64,000 nt of DNA from Pseudomonas sp. URMO17WK12:I11 (GCF_007677725.1 NZ_VEDF01000010.1:151300-215299), one strand, 5' to 3'; positions 1 to 8,516 are shown, numbered from the stretch's first letter. Program-made: numbers and translations. The notes: generated from the sequence alone by a model not told the origin.

Positions 1-1624
1 GCGGATTCATCACGCAGTCGCCGTAGACCAGTACCTGGTCGGGAAACAGCATGAAGAACACCGACGACACCAGGCTGGCGCCGGGCGCGGTCTTGATCAG
101 CTGCAAGGCCGGGCGAATGGTATTGGCGGTCGAGTGCACCAGCCCCGAGACCAGGCCGTCGACTTCGCCCAAAGCCAGCATCATGGTGCCGATCACCACC
201 GGGTCTTCGAGCTGCTGCTCGGCCATCGGCGCGTTGAGGTTCTTGCTCTTGCGCAACTGCACCATCGGCTCGACGTAGCGCCCGCGAATCAAATCGGGAT
301 CGAGTACCTCCAGGTCTGCCGGCAAGGCGATGCCCTGAGCGCGGGCCACCGCTTCGACGTCCTCGGGTTTGGCCAATAGCACACAGCGGGCGATGCCGCG
401 CGCCTGGCACAGGGCTGCTGCCTGGACCAGCAACGGTTCGGCGCCCTCGGGCAAGACGATGCGTTTGTTGGCCTGCTGCGCGCGCTGAATCAGCTGATAG
501 CGGAACACCGCCGGCGACAGGCGCAGTTCACGCGGCGTGCCGCAGCGTTGGTGCAACCAGGCAGCGTCCAGGTGGCTGGCAACGAAGTCGGTGATGAATT
601 CGGCGCGGTCGCGGTCGTCCACCGGGATCTCGCGATTGAGCGAGTTGAGCAGATTGGCCGTGTCATAGGAGCCGGTACTGACCGACAGAATCGGCAGGCC
701 TGCCTGCAGCGCGCCCCGGCACAGGCCGAGAATGCGCGCGTCGGGCTTGCTGTCGCTGGTCAGCAGCAGGCCGGCCAGGGGCACGCCGTTGATCGCGGCC
801 AGGCTTACCGCGAGGATGATGTCGTCGCGATCGCCCGGGGTCACCACCAAGGTGCCCGAGGTCAACAGCGGCACCGTGTTGGCCACGGTGCGCGCGCAGA
901 TGATGATCTTGTTCATTCGCCGTTGCTCGTAGTCGCCGGCGTTGAGCACCTGGGCGCCGAGCAGCTCGGCCACATCGCGGGTGCGCGGGGCGTTGAGCTC
1001 GGGCTGGAAGGGAATGCAGCCAAGCAGACGGAAGTCGTTGCCGCGCAGCAACGGCGAATGCTCGCGCAGGCGGGTGGCGTAATCGCTCATGCTCTCGTCG
1101 CTGCGCACCTTGTTCAGGATGACGCCCAGAACCTTGGGGTCGCGCGGGCCGCCGAACAGTTGCGCTTGCAACTCCACCCGCCCAGAAAGCTCGCTGAGCG
1201 CCTCGTTTTCCGGGGCCGAGACCAGGATCACCTCGGCGTCCAGGCTCTTCGCCAGGTGCAGGTTGACCCGCGCCGCGTAGCTGGCATGCCGGGTCGGCAC
1301 CATGCCTTCGACCACCACCACGTCGTTGCCGATGCAGGCTTGCTGGTACAGGCGGATGATCGCCTCGAGCAGCTCGTCCAGCTGGCCGTCGCCAAGCATG
1401 CGCTCGACCTGGGCAAGGCTCAGCGGTACCGGCGGTTTGATGCCGTGGGTACGCGCCACCAACTCGGTAGAGCGCTCGGGGCCGGTATCGCCTGGATGTG
1501 GCTGGGCGATCGGCTTGAAGAAGCCGACTTTCAGCCCGGCCCGCTCCAGGGTGCGTATCAGGCCCAGGCTGATGGACGTCAAGCCGACGCCGAAGTCTGT
1601 CGGCGCTATGAAAAATGTCTGCAT
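1..1624 (-). CDS. pta: Phosphate acetyltransferase, 5' part only (runs off the left edge)
   Basis: Pta converts acetyl-CoA and phosphate to acetyl phosphate and CoA in the cytoplasm, paired with acetate kinase. The leftward frame opens with MQTFFIAPTDFGVGLTSIS at the ATG of 1622-1624 and stays open to base 1, giving about 541 residues of a family that is near 695 in Pseudomonas; the C-terminal end lies outside the window. The first ~350 residues form the P-loop/BioD-like and DRTGG-type regulatory part of the long Pta form, and the catalytic acetyl/butyryl transferase domain begins near residue 375 (RIVLPEGAEPLLVQAAALC). A DUF3565 gene ends 31 bp upstream on the same strand, so the two may be co-transcribed. 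The identification is from reading the protein and is firm. Confidence 0.95.
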   Translation of the reverse strand, partial: MQTFFIAPTDFGVGLTSISLGLIRTLERAGLKVGFFKPIAQPHPGDTGPERSTELVARTHGIKPPVPLSLAQVERMLGDGQLDELLEAIIRLYQQACIGNDVVVVEGMVPTRHASYAARVNLHLAKSLDAEVILVSAPENEALSELSGRVELQAQLFGGPRDPKVLGVILNKVRSDESMSDYATRLREHSPLLRGNDFRLLGCIPFQPELNAPRTRDVAELLGAQVLNAGDYEQRRMNKIIICARTVANTVPLLTSGTLVVTPGDRDDIILAVSLAAINGVPLAGLLLTSDSKPDARILGLCRGALQAGLPILSVSTGSYDTANLLNSLNREIPVDDRDRAEFITDFVASHLDAAWLHQRCGTPRELRLSPAVFRYQLIQRAQQANKRIVLPEGAEPLLVQAAALCQARGIARCVLLAKPEDVEAVARAQGIALPADLEVLDPDLIRGRYVEPMVQLRKSKNLNAPMAEQQLEDPVVIGTMMLALGEVDGLVSGLVHSTANTIRPALQLIKTAPGASLVSSVFFMLFPDQVLVYGDCVMNP

Positions 1625-1655
1625 GCGTGCTTCTCGAAATAAGCGGTGCAAGGAA

Positions 1656-1958
1656 TCAACGCCCAAGGGTAGCGCCATCGGCCCCTCGTGCGCACCAGCC
1701 GCAGGCGAATACCTGGCCGATGCGCTGCGCGCGCTGAGCGCCATCGAGCACCCACGGGCGCGCCTGCCAGGGCGGCTGGTGGCGCAGGTGCTGGGTATGC
1801 CCGCAGGACAACTCGACCACCCAGTGGCCTTCCTGGTCCTGATGAAAGCCGGTGATCCGACTGATGGGCCGCCCCTGGTCCGCACTGCGGTCGCAATCGG
1901 ACGGTGCCTTGGTTACACTTGTGCGCTCTACATACTTTTGCAAAAGGTCTTGCCCCAT
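1656..1958 (-). CDS. DUF3565 domain protein, start uncertain
   Basis: A small protein whose C-terminal ~70 residues match the DUF3565 pattern: GRPISRITGFHQDQEG, then WVVELSCGHTQHLRHQPPW, then a CGWC pair near the end. The conserved Cys and His suggest a metal-binding knuckle; the function is unknown. The start is a problem: no ATG, GTG or TTG lies close to the conserved domain. In-frame candidates are ATG at 1958, which shares bases with the slyD start codon on the other strand, a TTG a few codons inside it, and ATG at 1988 inside slyD. The ~30 residues before the domain look non-conserved. pta follows 31 bp downstream on the same strand. The domain call is fairly sure, the 5' end is not. Confidence 0.7.
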   Translation of the reverse strand: MGQDLLQKYVERTSVTKAPSDCDRSADQGRPISRITGFHQDQEGHWVVELSCGHTQHLRHQPPWQARPWVLDGAQRAQRIGQVFACGWCARGADGATLGR

Positions 1959-2442
1959 GCTGATCGCCGCCAACAAGGCAGTCTCCATCGACTATACCCT
2001 GACCAACGACGCCGGGGAGACCATCGACAGCTCCGCCGGTGGTGCGCCGCTGGTTTACCTGCACGGTGCCGCCAACATCATCCCAGGCCTGGAAAAAGCC
2101 CTGGAAGGCAAGCAAGCCGGCGACGAGCTGAGCGTTGCCATCGAGCCGGAAGACGCCTACGGCGAGTACCTGGCCGAGCTGGTCAGCACCCTGAACCGTA
2201 GCCTGTTCGAAGGCGTCGACCAACTGGAAGTCGGCATGCAGTTCCACGCTTCGGCGCCGGACGGCCAGATGCAGATCGTCACCATCCGCGACATCGACGG
2301 CGATGACGTCACTGTCGACGGCAACCACCCACTGGCTGGCCAGCGCCTGAACTTCCAGGTCAAGGTCGTCGACGTGCGTGATGCCAGCGAAGAAGAAATC
2401 GCGCACCGCCACGTGCACGGCGAAGGTGGCCATCACCACTGA
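1957..2442 (+). CDS. slyD: FKBP-type peptidyl-prolyl isomerase SlyD
   Basis: A 161-residue cytoplasmic prolyl isomerase and metallochaperone. The FKBP fold is split by an insert-in-flap domain: FKBP part 1-69 (VSIDYTLTNDAGETIDSS, LVYLHGAANIIPGLEKAL), insert about 70-128, FKBP again about 129-141. The tail HRHVHGEGGHHH is the short histidine-rich metal-binding end usual in Pseudomonas SlyD and shorter than that of E. coli. The start ATG at 1957 was chosen because the conserved N-terminus MLIAANKAVSIDY begins there; upstream in-frame ATGs are unsupported. Its 5' end overlaps the possible start of the divergent DUF3565 gene. Confidence 0.95.
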   Translation: MLIAANKAVSIDYTLTNDAGETIDSSAGGAPLVYLHGAANIIPGLEKALEGKQAGDELSVAIEPEDAYGEYLAELVSTLNRSLFEGVDQLEVGMQFHASAPDGQMQIVTIRDIDGDDVTVDGNHPLAGQRLNFQVKVVDVRDASEEEIAHRHVHGEGGHHH

Positions 2443-2587
2443 TTTTTCTGCGCTAAGCTCAGAAAGTCGCCAGGCGCTCGGACCAGCCGGCATGCCTCCC
2501 ACAGGGGGGCGCGCGGCTCGGACGGGCGCCTTTTTAGTGGGCGCCATTCGCCACCGCGGCAACCGTGAACCTGAGAGGGCAATGAGC

Positions 2588-3070
2588 ATGAGTGCATTTC
2601 ACGAGCTGACGTTGAAGGCGCTGAACGGAGAAGACCTGCCCCTGGCGCCGTTCAAGGGCCAGGTGCTGTTGGTGGTCAATGTCGCCTCCAAGTGCGGGCT
2701 GACGCCGCAGTACGCTTCGCTGGAAAAGCTGCAGCAGCAATACAAGGGCAAGGGCTTCAACGTGCTTGGCCTGCCTTGCAACCAGTTCGCCGGGCAGGAG
2801 CCGGGCAGCGAGAAAGACATTGAGGAGTTCTGCAGCCTGAATTATGGCGTCAGTTTTCCCCTGGGGGCCAAGCTCGAGGTCAATGGGCCGCAGCGCCACT
2901 CGCTGTATCGCCTGCTGGCCGGCGAGGGGGCCGAGTTTCCTGGCGACATCAGTTGGAATTTCGAGAAATTCCTGGTCGGCAAGGATGGCCGAGTGCTCGC
3001 GCGCTTTGCGCCACGCACGGCGCCGGATGATCCAGCGGTGCTGCAAGCGATCGACAAGGCGTTGCTGTAA
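2588..3070 (+). CDS. Glutathione peroxidase (thiol peroxidase type)
   Basis: A 160-residue peroxidase of the Gpx family that reduces hydrogen peroxide and organic hydroperoxides; bacterial Cys forms generally use thioredoxin or glutathione. The catalytic set is visible: Cys36 in NVASKCGLTPQY, Gln70 in LPCNQFAGQEPG, and Trp123-Asn124 in SWNFEKFLV. A second Cys at 64 or 82 could act as resolving residue. Two ATGs are close together (2582 and 2588); 2588 is preferred because AGAGGG at 2574-2579 sits 8 bases before it. It stands alone between slyD (146 bp upstream) and the flavin oxidoreductase gene. No operator was recognised. Confidence 0.93.
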   Translation: MSAFHELTLKALNGEDLPLAPFKGQVLLVVNVASKCGLTPQYASLEKLQQQYKGKGFNVLGLPCNQFAGQEPGSEKDIEEFCSLNYGVSFPLGAKLEVNGPQRHSLYRLLAGEGAEFPGDISWNFEKFLVGKDGRVLARFAPRTAPDDPAVLQAIDKALL

Positions 3071-3158
3071 GGACGAATCACTCCTATCAATAATGCTGGG
3101 CTTGCGTACCGCCAGCCCCTAGGCTCTGGCGCATCGCCCATTCAAGCGGAAGCCCCCC

Positions 3159-4262
3159 ATGCCCAGCAACGCACTGTTCCAGCCCGTCACCCTCGGCGCA
3201 CTGCAATTGCCGACCCGCGTGGTCATGGCACCGATGACCCGGACTTTTTGCCCTGGCGGCGTCCCGCATGCCGGTGTGGTGGAGTATTACCGGCGGCGTG
3301 CTGCGGCAGGTGTCGGCTTGATCATCACCGAAGGCACTACGGTCGAGCACCGCGCCGCCAACGGCTATGCCAACGTGCCGCGTTTCCACGGCGAGGATGC
3401 GCTGGCAGGTTGGCAGCAGGTGGTTGAGGCCGTGCATGCCGAAGGTGGGCGCATCGTGCCGCAGTTGTGGCATGTCGGCGCGGTGCGTCGCTTGGGCACC
3501 GAGCCGGATGCCAGCGTGCCGGGCTACGGTCCGAGCGAAAAGGTCAAGGACGGCCAGGTGCTGGTTCATGCCATGACCCACGAGGATATCCGTGAAGTGA
3601 TCGCCGCGTTCGCCCAGGCGGCGCGTGACGCCAAGGCCATCGGCATGGACGGTGTGGAAATCCATGGCGCCCACGGTTACCTCATCGACCAGTTCTTCTG
3701 GGCTGCCAGCAACCGTCGCAGCGACGAGTATGGCGGGGATCTGGCCGGGCGCTCGCGCTTTGCCATCGAACTGATCCAGGCGGTGCGGGCTGCGGTCGGG
3801 CCGGACTTTCCGATCATCTTCCGCTTCTCGCAATGGAAACAGCAGGACTACAGTGCCCGACTGGTGGATACCCCCGAAGCGCTGGCGGCGTTTCTGGCTC
3901 CGCTGTCCGCCGCGGGCGTGGACATCTTTCACTGCTCGACGCGACGCTTCTGGGAACCTGAATTCCCAGGCTCGGTGCTCAACCTGGCGGGCTGGGCCCG
4001 CACGCTGACCGGCAAGCCGACCATCACTGTGGGTAGCGTCGGGCTCGACGGCGAGTTTTTGCAATTCATGGTGGATACCGACAAGGTTGCCCAGCCTGCG
4101 AGTCTGGAAGATTTGCTGCGCCGGCTCGACGATCAGGAGTTCGACCTGGTGGCAGTTGGCCGGGCCTTGCTGGTGGATGCCCAATGGGCGCAGAAGGTGC
4201 GCGATGGACGTGAAGCGGAGGTCTTGCCGTTCAGCCGCGAGGCGTTGGCGAACCTGGCTTGA
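3159..4262 (+). CDS. Old Yellow Enzyme family ene-reductase (NADH:flavin oxidoreductase)
   Basis: A 367-residue FMN-dependent TIM-barrel oxidoreductase expected to reduce activated C=C bonds using NAD(P)H. N-terminal LFQPVTLGALQLPTRVVMAPMTR is the FMN-binding first strand of the family. The substrate-anion pair is His169/His172 in EIHGAHGYLIDQFFW, as in the PETN-reductase/morphinone-reductase branch rather than the His/Asn branch. NRRSDEYGGDLAGRSRF follows as usual. The C-terminal VAVGRALLVDAQWAQKV is the phosphate-binding end. Its last 32 bases overlap the 3' end of the convergent glycosyltransferase gene. The substrate cannot be told from sequence, and I do not assign it to XenA or XenB. 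Confidence 0.92.
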   Translation: MPSNALFQPVTLGALQLPTRVVMAPMTRTFCPGGVPHAGVVEYYRRRAAAGVGLIITEGTTVEHRAANGYANVPRFHGEDALAGWQQVVEAVHAEGGRIVPQLWHVGAVRRLGTEPDASVPGYGPSEKVKDGQVLVHAMTHEDIREVIAAFAQAARDAKAIGMDGVEIHGAHGYLIDQFFWAASNRRSDEYGGDLAGRSRFAIELIQAVRAAVGPDFPIIFRFSQWKQQDYSARLVDTPEALAAFLAPLSAAGVDIFHCSTRRFWEPEFPGSVLNLAGWARTLTGKPTITVGSVGLDGEFLQFMVDTDKVAQPASLEDLLRRLDDQEFDLVAVGRALLVDAQWAQKVRDGREAEVLPFSREALANLA

Positions 4263-5442
4263 TGGCAAGCGCCGCGCCTGCCGCCAGTGGCGCCCGTGCG
4301 CTCTGGTGGCAGGCGGCCAGCAAGTACGACTCGAACTGTTCGACGACCGCCGGCCAACTTTGGCGACTGGCGTGCTGCCGGGCGTTCAAGCGCACCCGGC
4401 GCAGTGTTTCGCTGTCTTCGAGCAGCCAGCAGGCGGCTTCGATGAATGCACGGTGATCGCCTGGCATGGCCAGCGCCCCGCTGTGACCGGGGCTCACGTG
4501 CTGGGCGGCAGCGGCTTGATCGTAGGCCACCACTGCCAGTCCCGACGCCATGGCCTCGAGCACCACGTTGCCAAAGGTTTCATGCAGGCTCGGAAACAGG
4601 AACAGGTCGCCGCTGGCGTAGTGTTCGGCAAGTGCCTCGCCGGTTTGCGCGCCGCAGAACAGCGCGTCTGGCAACTGGCGTTGCAAGGTGGCGCGATAGG
4701 ACCCATCGCCCACGATGACCAGCCGCAGTCGCCGCTGCGCAGACTGGTGTTGCAAGGCGTGCCAGCATGGCGCTAGCAGTGCCAGGTTTTTCTCCGGCAA
4801 CAGTCGACCGACGTGCAGCACGGCGATGTCCTTAGCGCCAAGGCCCCAGCGCTCGCGCAGGGCCTGGCTGCGACGGCTGGGGTTGAACAGTTGCGCATCG
4901 ACCCCTCGGTCCAGCACCGACACATGCTCGAAACCGCGCCGTTGCAGGGCCAGGCTCAGGCTGACGCTGGGCACCAGGGTGGCAGCGCTGCGCCGATGAA
5001 ACCAGCGCAGGTAGTGGGTCAGCACGCGCACCAGCGCGCCCAGGCGCAGCTGGTCGCACACGCGCGGTACGTTGGCGTGATAGCCACTGACCACGGCAAT
5101 TCCCAAGCGCCGTGCGGCACGCAACGCGCTCAGGCCCAAAGGCCCTTCGGTGGCGATGTACAGCACGTCGGGACGCTGCCGGCGCCAGCGGCGCGTAAGC
5201 GTATGCATGGAAACAGCGCCCCACTGCAGCGCTGGGTACCCCGGAAGCCGCCAGCTGCGGCAGAGCAATAGCTCGGGCCCTGCGCGCATGGCCTCGTCGC
5301 AATGGCGGGTCCGCACAATTTCTACCCGATGGCCGCGCCGACGCAGCCCTTCGCTCAGTTGCGCAAGGGTGTGGGCCTCGCCGCCCATCTGCGCAGGGGC
5401 GGTTTCAATGACCAGGGTGATGCGCAGCGCACGTGTATTCAT
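4231..5442 (-). CDS. GT4-type glycosyltransferase
   Basis: A 403-residue GT-B fold glycosyltransferase of the GT4 family. The N-terminal acceptor domain starts with RITLVIETAPAQMGGEAHTLAQLSEG cut by the glycine-rich loop. The C-terminal nucleotide-sugar domain carries HVGRLLPEKNLALLAP, VIVGDGSYRATL and the EX7E motif in HETFGNVVLEAMASG. It resembles mannosyl- or glucosyltransferases acting on lipids or polysaccharides, but donor and acceptor are unknown. It is monocistronic as seen here, and its final 32 bases overlap the oxidoreductase gene on the other strand. The last ~25 residues are Ala/Pro-rich and are probably dispensable. Confidence 0.9.
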   Translation of the reverse strand: MNTRALRITLVIETAPAQMGGEAHTLAQLSEGLRRRGHRVEIVRTRHCDEAMRAGPELLLCRSWRLPGYPALQWGAVSMHTLTRRWRRQRPDVLYIATEGPLGLSALRAARRLGIAVVSGYHANVPRVCDQLRLGALVRVLTHYLRWFHRRSAATLVPSVSLSLALQRRGFEHVSVLDRGVDAQLFNPSRRSQALRERWGLGAKDIAVLHVGRLLPEKNLALLAPCWHALQHQSAQRRLRLVIVGDGSYRATLQRQLPDALFCGAQTGEALAEHYASGDLFLFPSLHETFGNVVLEAMASGLAVVAYDQAAAAQHVSPGHSGALAMPGDHRAFIEAACWLLEDSETLRRVRLNARQHASRQSWPAVVEQFESYLLAACHQSARAPLAAGAALAIKPGSPTPRG

Positions 5443-5598
5443 CGGTCAAGTGTCGATCTGCACGGTTGCGGACACATGACCACTGCATGACGCTGCGATG
5501 ACGCCGGCCAGCTTTCTTTCGCGCCGGTACTCAAGCGGCAGGCGCTGCAGCCGATGAAGAAGCATCCGAATCGGCAGATGCGCTCCGGGAGAGCGGTG

Positions 5599-6915
5599 AT
5601 GTTCAACAACAAGCTCAAGAAAGAAATCCAGCAACTGCGTGAAGAGCTGATGGCCGTCGAGCAGGTCAAGAACAGCCTCGACAGCGAGATGCTGGTACTG
5701 CAGCTCGACCCCCAGGGCTGTATCGAGCAGGTCAACGGCAATTTCGAGAGCGAAATGCACTACCGCGCCGAGCAGCTGATAGGGCGCAACATCGAAGACA
5801 TCGTCCCGGCACATGTGAAGAAACTCGACTTTTATCAGCGCATGAAGCACGCCATCACCCGTGGCGAGCACCTCAACGGTGCGTTCCGCCTGCTGCGGGG
5901 CAACGGCCAGGAAGCCTGGCTACGCTCGATTCTGCAGCCGGTGAAGAACGCCCAAGGGCAGATCTGCTATTTCACCCTGCATTCGAGCGATCTGACTCGC
6001 ACCATTGCCGCCTCGCGTGAACATGAAAGCCTGATCAAGGCGTTGATGCGCTCCACCGCGGTGATCGAGTTCAACCTCGATGGAGAAGTGCTGACTGCCA
6101 ACGAGCGCTTCTTGCACACCATGGGCTACAGCCTCGAGCAGTTGCGCGGCAAGCATCACCGGATTTTCTGCGAGCCGAGCGAAGCCAACGCTGCCGGGTA
6201 TCAGGCCTTCTGGGAAAAGCTGCGGCGCGGTGAGTTCGTTGCCGACCGCTTCAAGCGCCTGGATGCCCATGGCCGCACGATCTGGCTCGAAGCTTCCTAC
6301 AACCCGATCTTCGACGCCCATGATGTGCTGTACAAGGTGGTCAAGTTCGCTACCGTGATTACCGATCAGGTCAACCAGGAACAGGCGGTGGCGCAGGCCG
6401 CAGACATTGCCTACACCACCTCGTTGGAAACCGACGGCTGCGCCCGCCGCGCCACCGAAGTGGTGACCCAGACGGTAGAGGTGATGCGTGGGCTGGAAGG
6501 CTCGATGCAGAACGCGGCCGAAGGCATCCAGGCACTGGACAAGCAGTCCAAGGTGATTGGCGCGATCATCAAGACCATCAGCGATATTGCCGGGCAGACC
6601 AACCTGTTGGCGCTCAATGCCGCCATCGAGGCGGCGCGCGCCGGCGAGCAAGGCCGCGGCTTTGCCGTGGTCGCCGACGAGGTGCGGCAACTGGCCTCGC
6701 GGACCAGCAGCGCGACCGAGGAGATCGCCAAGGTGGTGCAGCAGAACGAGCAGTTGGCCCAGGCGGCGGTGGACATCATCGACACCAGCAAGCGCCAGGC
6801 CGAGCAGGGCCTGGCGTTGGCGGCCGACACCGGTGGGGTCATCGTCGAGATTCGGGACGGGGCGAAAAAGGTGGTGGACGCGGTAGGCCAGTTTTCCAGC
6901 CAGTTGAGCCTCTGA
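5599..6915 (+). CDS. Soluble PAS-PAS methyl-accepting chemotaxis protein (BdlA-like)
   Basis: A 438-residue signal transducer with no membrane segment. Order: a short coiled coil (LKKEIQQLREELMAVEQVK, ~5-30), PAS1 (~38-140), PAS2 (~150-265, with the MGYSLEQLRGKHHRIFCEP and WLEASYNPIFD stretches typical of heme/FAD-type PAS in this family), then a chemoreceptor signalling domain with its hairpin near residue 329 (NLLALNAAIEAARAGEQGRG). The architecture matches P. aeruginosa BdlA, which links c-di-GMP to biofilm dispersal; that role here is inference. The ATG at 5599 was chosen over 5554 because it precedes the coiled coil and follows a GGGAGA at 5588-5593. Codons 2-5 contain CAACAACAAG, an A-rich Hfq/Crc-type motif. 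Confidence 0.92.
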   Translation: MFNNKLKKEIQQLREELMAVEQVKNSLDSEMLVLQLDPQGCIEQVNGNFESEMHYRAEQLIGRNIEDIVPAHVKKLDFYQRMKHAITRGEHLNGAFRLLRGNGQEAWLRSILQPVKNAQGQICYFTLHSSDLTRTIAASREHESLIKALMRSTAVIEFNLDGEVLTANERFLHTMGYSLEQLRGKHHRIFCEPSEANAAGYQAFWEKLRRGEFVADRFKRLDAHGRTIWLEASYNPIFDAHDVLYKVVKFATVITDQVNQEQAVAQAADIAYTTSLETDGCARRATEVVTQTVEVMRGLEGSMQNAAEGIQALDKQSKVIGAIIKTISDIAGQTNLLALNAAIEAARAGEQGRGFAVVADEVRQLASRTSSATEEIAKVVQQNEQLAQAAVDIIDTSKRQAEQGLALAADTGGVIVEIRDGAKKVVDAVGQFSSQLSL

Positions 6916-6931
6916 GGCCGCGGCGAGCGAA

Positions 6932-6952
6932 AAGGGCACAGCACAGGCCCTT
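6932..6952. terminator. Weak hairpin between convergent genes
   Basis: AAGGGC pairs with GCCCTT across a 9-base loop between the ends of the chemoreceptor gene and the leftward 6968 gene. There is no long T-tract, so it is only a possible bidirectional terminator. Confidence 0.35.
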
Positions 6953-6967
6953 CCCGCCCGCTAGCGA

Positions 6968-7357
6968 TCAGCCGGCTTGCTCTGTTTGCTTGATATGCCG
7001 ATAGACCTGCGCGCAGGCCTCATTGACTGCCGCCAGGTCGATCTGCAGGTGGTATTGCTCGCTATTGACCCCACGGGCGCCGAAAATCCCACCCATTGGG
7101 CCGATGCCAGGGGCTTCGCTGTTGAGCACGGCATCGACCAGCAGTTCGATCAGCGGCTGGCTGTAGTTGACCTCCCCGCTGTCCGCATCCCACGTGGTGT
7201 AGTGCAGCCGCTCGATCGGCTCATCGATCCCCACGGCTTGCAAGGCCTCGCGCAGGCGCCATTTGACCCGCTGCTCGGCGATCGCCGACCCCTGCAAGTG
7301 CTCAGGGATTGCGGACAGGTCGATGAAGTCTTTGGCCTCGACGTCAGTGAATTCCAT
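6968..7357 (-). CDS. Hypothetical protein, 129 residues, no recognised family
   Basis: I do not recognise this protein. It is small, acidic and soluble (no signal peptide or membrane segment): MEFTDVEAKDFIDLSAIPEH at the start, YHLQIDLAAVNEACAQVYRH near the end, and a glycine-rich centre (GIGPMGGIFGARGV). The ATG at 7357 is preferred because GGAG lies 7 bases before it. Codon use looks like that of its neighbours, so it is likely a real gene. It sits between the BdlA-like receptor and an unknown membrane protein in a stretch that looks less conserved than the rest of the window. Confidence 0.7.
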   Translation of the reverse strand: MEFTDVEAKDFIDLSAIPEHLQGSAIAEQRVKWRLREALQAVGIDEPIERLHYTTWDADSGEVNYSQPLIELLVDAVLNSEAPGIGPMGGIFGARGVNSEQYHLQIDLAAVNEACAQVYRHIKQTEQAG

Positions 7358-7672
7358 GGTTGCGCTCCAATGCTAAGGGGCCCTGGGAGTAGGGCCGGGG
7401 ACTGATTGGAAGTCATCGATGAACCGTAAAGGCTCTATTTATGTACCCCTGCGTGGTGCAATCAGGCGCCGCTGCCATGCAAACCGCTGAACCTCATCAG
7501 GGCTTGCGCACGATCGTTTCCAGCCTATCAGCTTGCTAAAGAGACATTTCCTACAGCGTTCTCAGGAATCTCCTAGGTCACTCCATGATGTGATTGCCCT
7601 CCACAGGCTAGGCAGGGGACGCCTTTTGCAATTCAGGCATAACCCGTCTGCCCTCCACATCAGAGAGGATTT
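7358..7672. other. Intergenic region of 315 bp, AT-richer than its surroundings
   Basis: This lies between two divergent unknown genes and must hold both promoters. I see a short hairpin-forming sequence GGCCCT-N6-AGGGCC at 7379-7396 close to the leftward start. Otherwise there is no recognisable operator, RNA gene or small coding frame. Confidence 0.5.
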
Positions 7673-8473
7673 ATGCAGACCATGCTGGATTTGATTCACA
7701 ACGCAACGCTACAGGCCTGGATCTGGGGGCCGTTGATGGGCGTTATTCTCGGTGCGCTGTTCGCAGGGTTGACCAGCGCTCCGACGGTCAATGCTCCCGT
7801 CACAGTCAGCCAGACGAAAAACGTCTATCTCACCAAGGTGATCGTCACCGATCCGCGCACGTCCTCAGGTGATGATGACAAGGGCACCATGGTCATTTTG
7901 ATCGGTGCCGGTTTGGGCTTGGCCTTTTTGGTATGGAAATATGCAGTCCACTTCGACGAGGTGCACAATGGTTTGATGGGGCTGCTGTTGACATTGCTGG
8001 CCTTCAGCTTGACCACAGCCGTGGTGTCCTTTTTCAAAGGGCAATTCACCTCGAGCAGCTGGGCGTTGTACATCGCCGCACCCTGTTCGATTCTGGTAGC
8101 GTGCGCAGCGCTGCTGTCATTGGCGAGGGTATCCTTCGATCCTGCCCTGACCCCCCTGGCTACTCAGCATACCTTCTTGAGTTTCTACACCCAGGGCCTG
8201 TCGTCCTACGGGCAGATCTTCATGATGTTCCAGGTATTGGGCGTGGCGTTGATCTTTCTCGTCATGGTATTTACCGGAGTCGCCTTGCTTCATTACCTGG
8301 CGCTGATGAATCAACGCAGCTACAGCCCGCTGCAAGGTCTGTGGATATTCTTGACCGGGCTGACCCTGGCGTTTTCGGGGGCGCGCTGGTTGTTCGTGAT
8401 GGCCTTGTTGCTCGGTTTGAGCGCCTTGTTGATTGAGCCAGGCCTGATGACCAATTGGGTCACGCAACGATAG
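7673..8473 (+). CDS. Polytopic membrane protein of unknown function
   Basis: A 266-residue inner-membrane protein that I do not recognise. About six or seven hydrophobic segments are visible: near 17-35, 73-92, 100-120, 130-150, 178-207 and one or two between 222 and 256. A hydrophilic, Ser/Thr-rich loop (~36-70, ending in SSGDDDKGTM) separates the first two. No nucleotide-binding or enzymatic motif was seen. The start is at 7673 with AGAGAGGA only 3 bases before it; ATG 7682 is a plausible alternative with better spacing. Single lines counted by hand gave 48-58% GC, below the neighbouring housekeeping genes, which suggests later acquisition. Its 3' end meets cysZ convergently. Confidence 0.75.
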   Translation: MQTMLDLIHNATLQAWIWGPLMGVILGALFAGLTSAPTVNAPVTVSQTKNVYLTKVIVTDPRTSSGDDDKGTMVILIGAGLGLAFLVWKYAVHFDEVHNGLMGLLLTLLAFSLTTAVVSFFKGQFTSSSWALYIAAPCSILVACAALLSLARVSFDPALTPLATQHTFLSFYTQGLSSYGQIFMMFQVLGVALIFLVMVFTGVALLHYLALMNQRSYSPLQGLWIFLTGLTLAFSGARWLFVMALLLGLSALLIEPGLMTNWVTQR

Positions 8474-8489
8474 ACCCATTGCCGTGCAC

Positions 8490-8508
8490 GGGGCTGCTCA
8501 CCAGCCCC
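8490..8508. terminator. Hairpin between convergent genes
   Basis: GGGGCTG and CAGCCCC pair across a 5-base loop in the 43-bp gap between the unknown membrane protein and cysZ. It is stable but lacks a clear T-run on either side. Confidence 0.4.
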
Positions 8509-8516
8509 TGGTCGAA

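Noticed and set aside
7673..8473. Membrane protein considered as part of an anti-phage system
   Set aside because: No effector, nuclease, nucleotide-sensing or toxin domain and no partner gene of a known defence family were seen.
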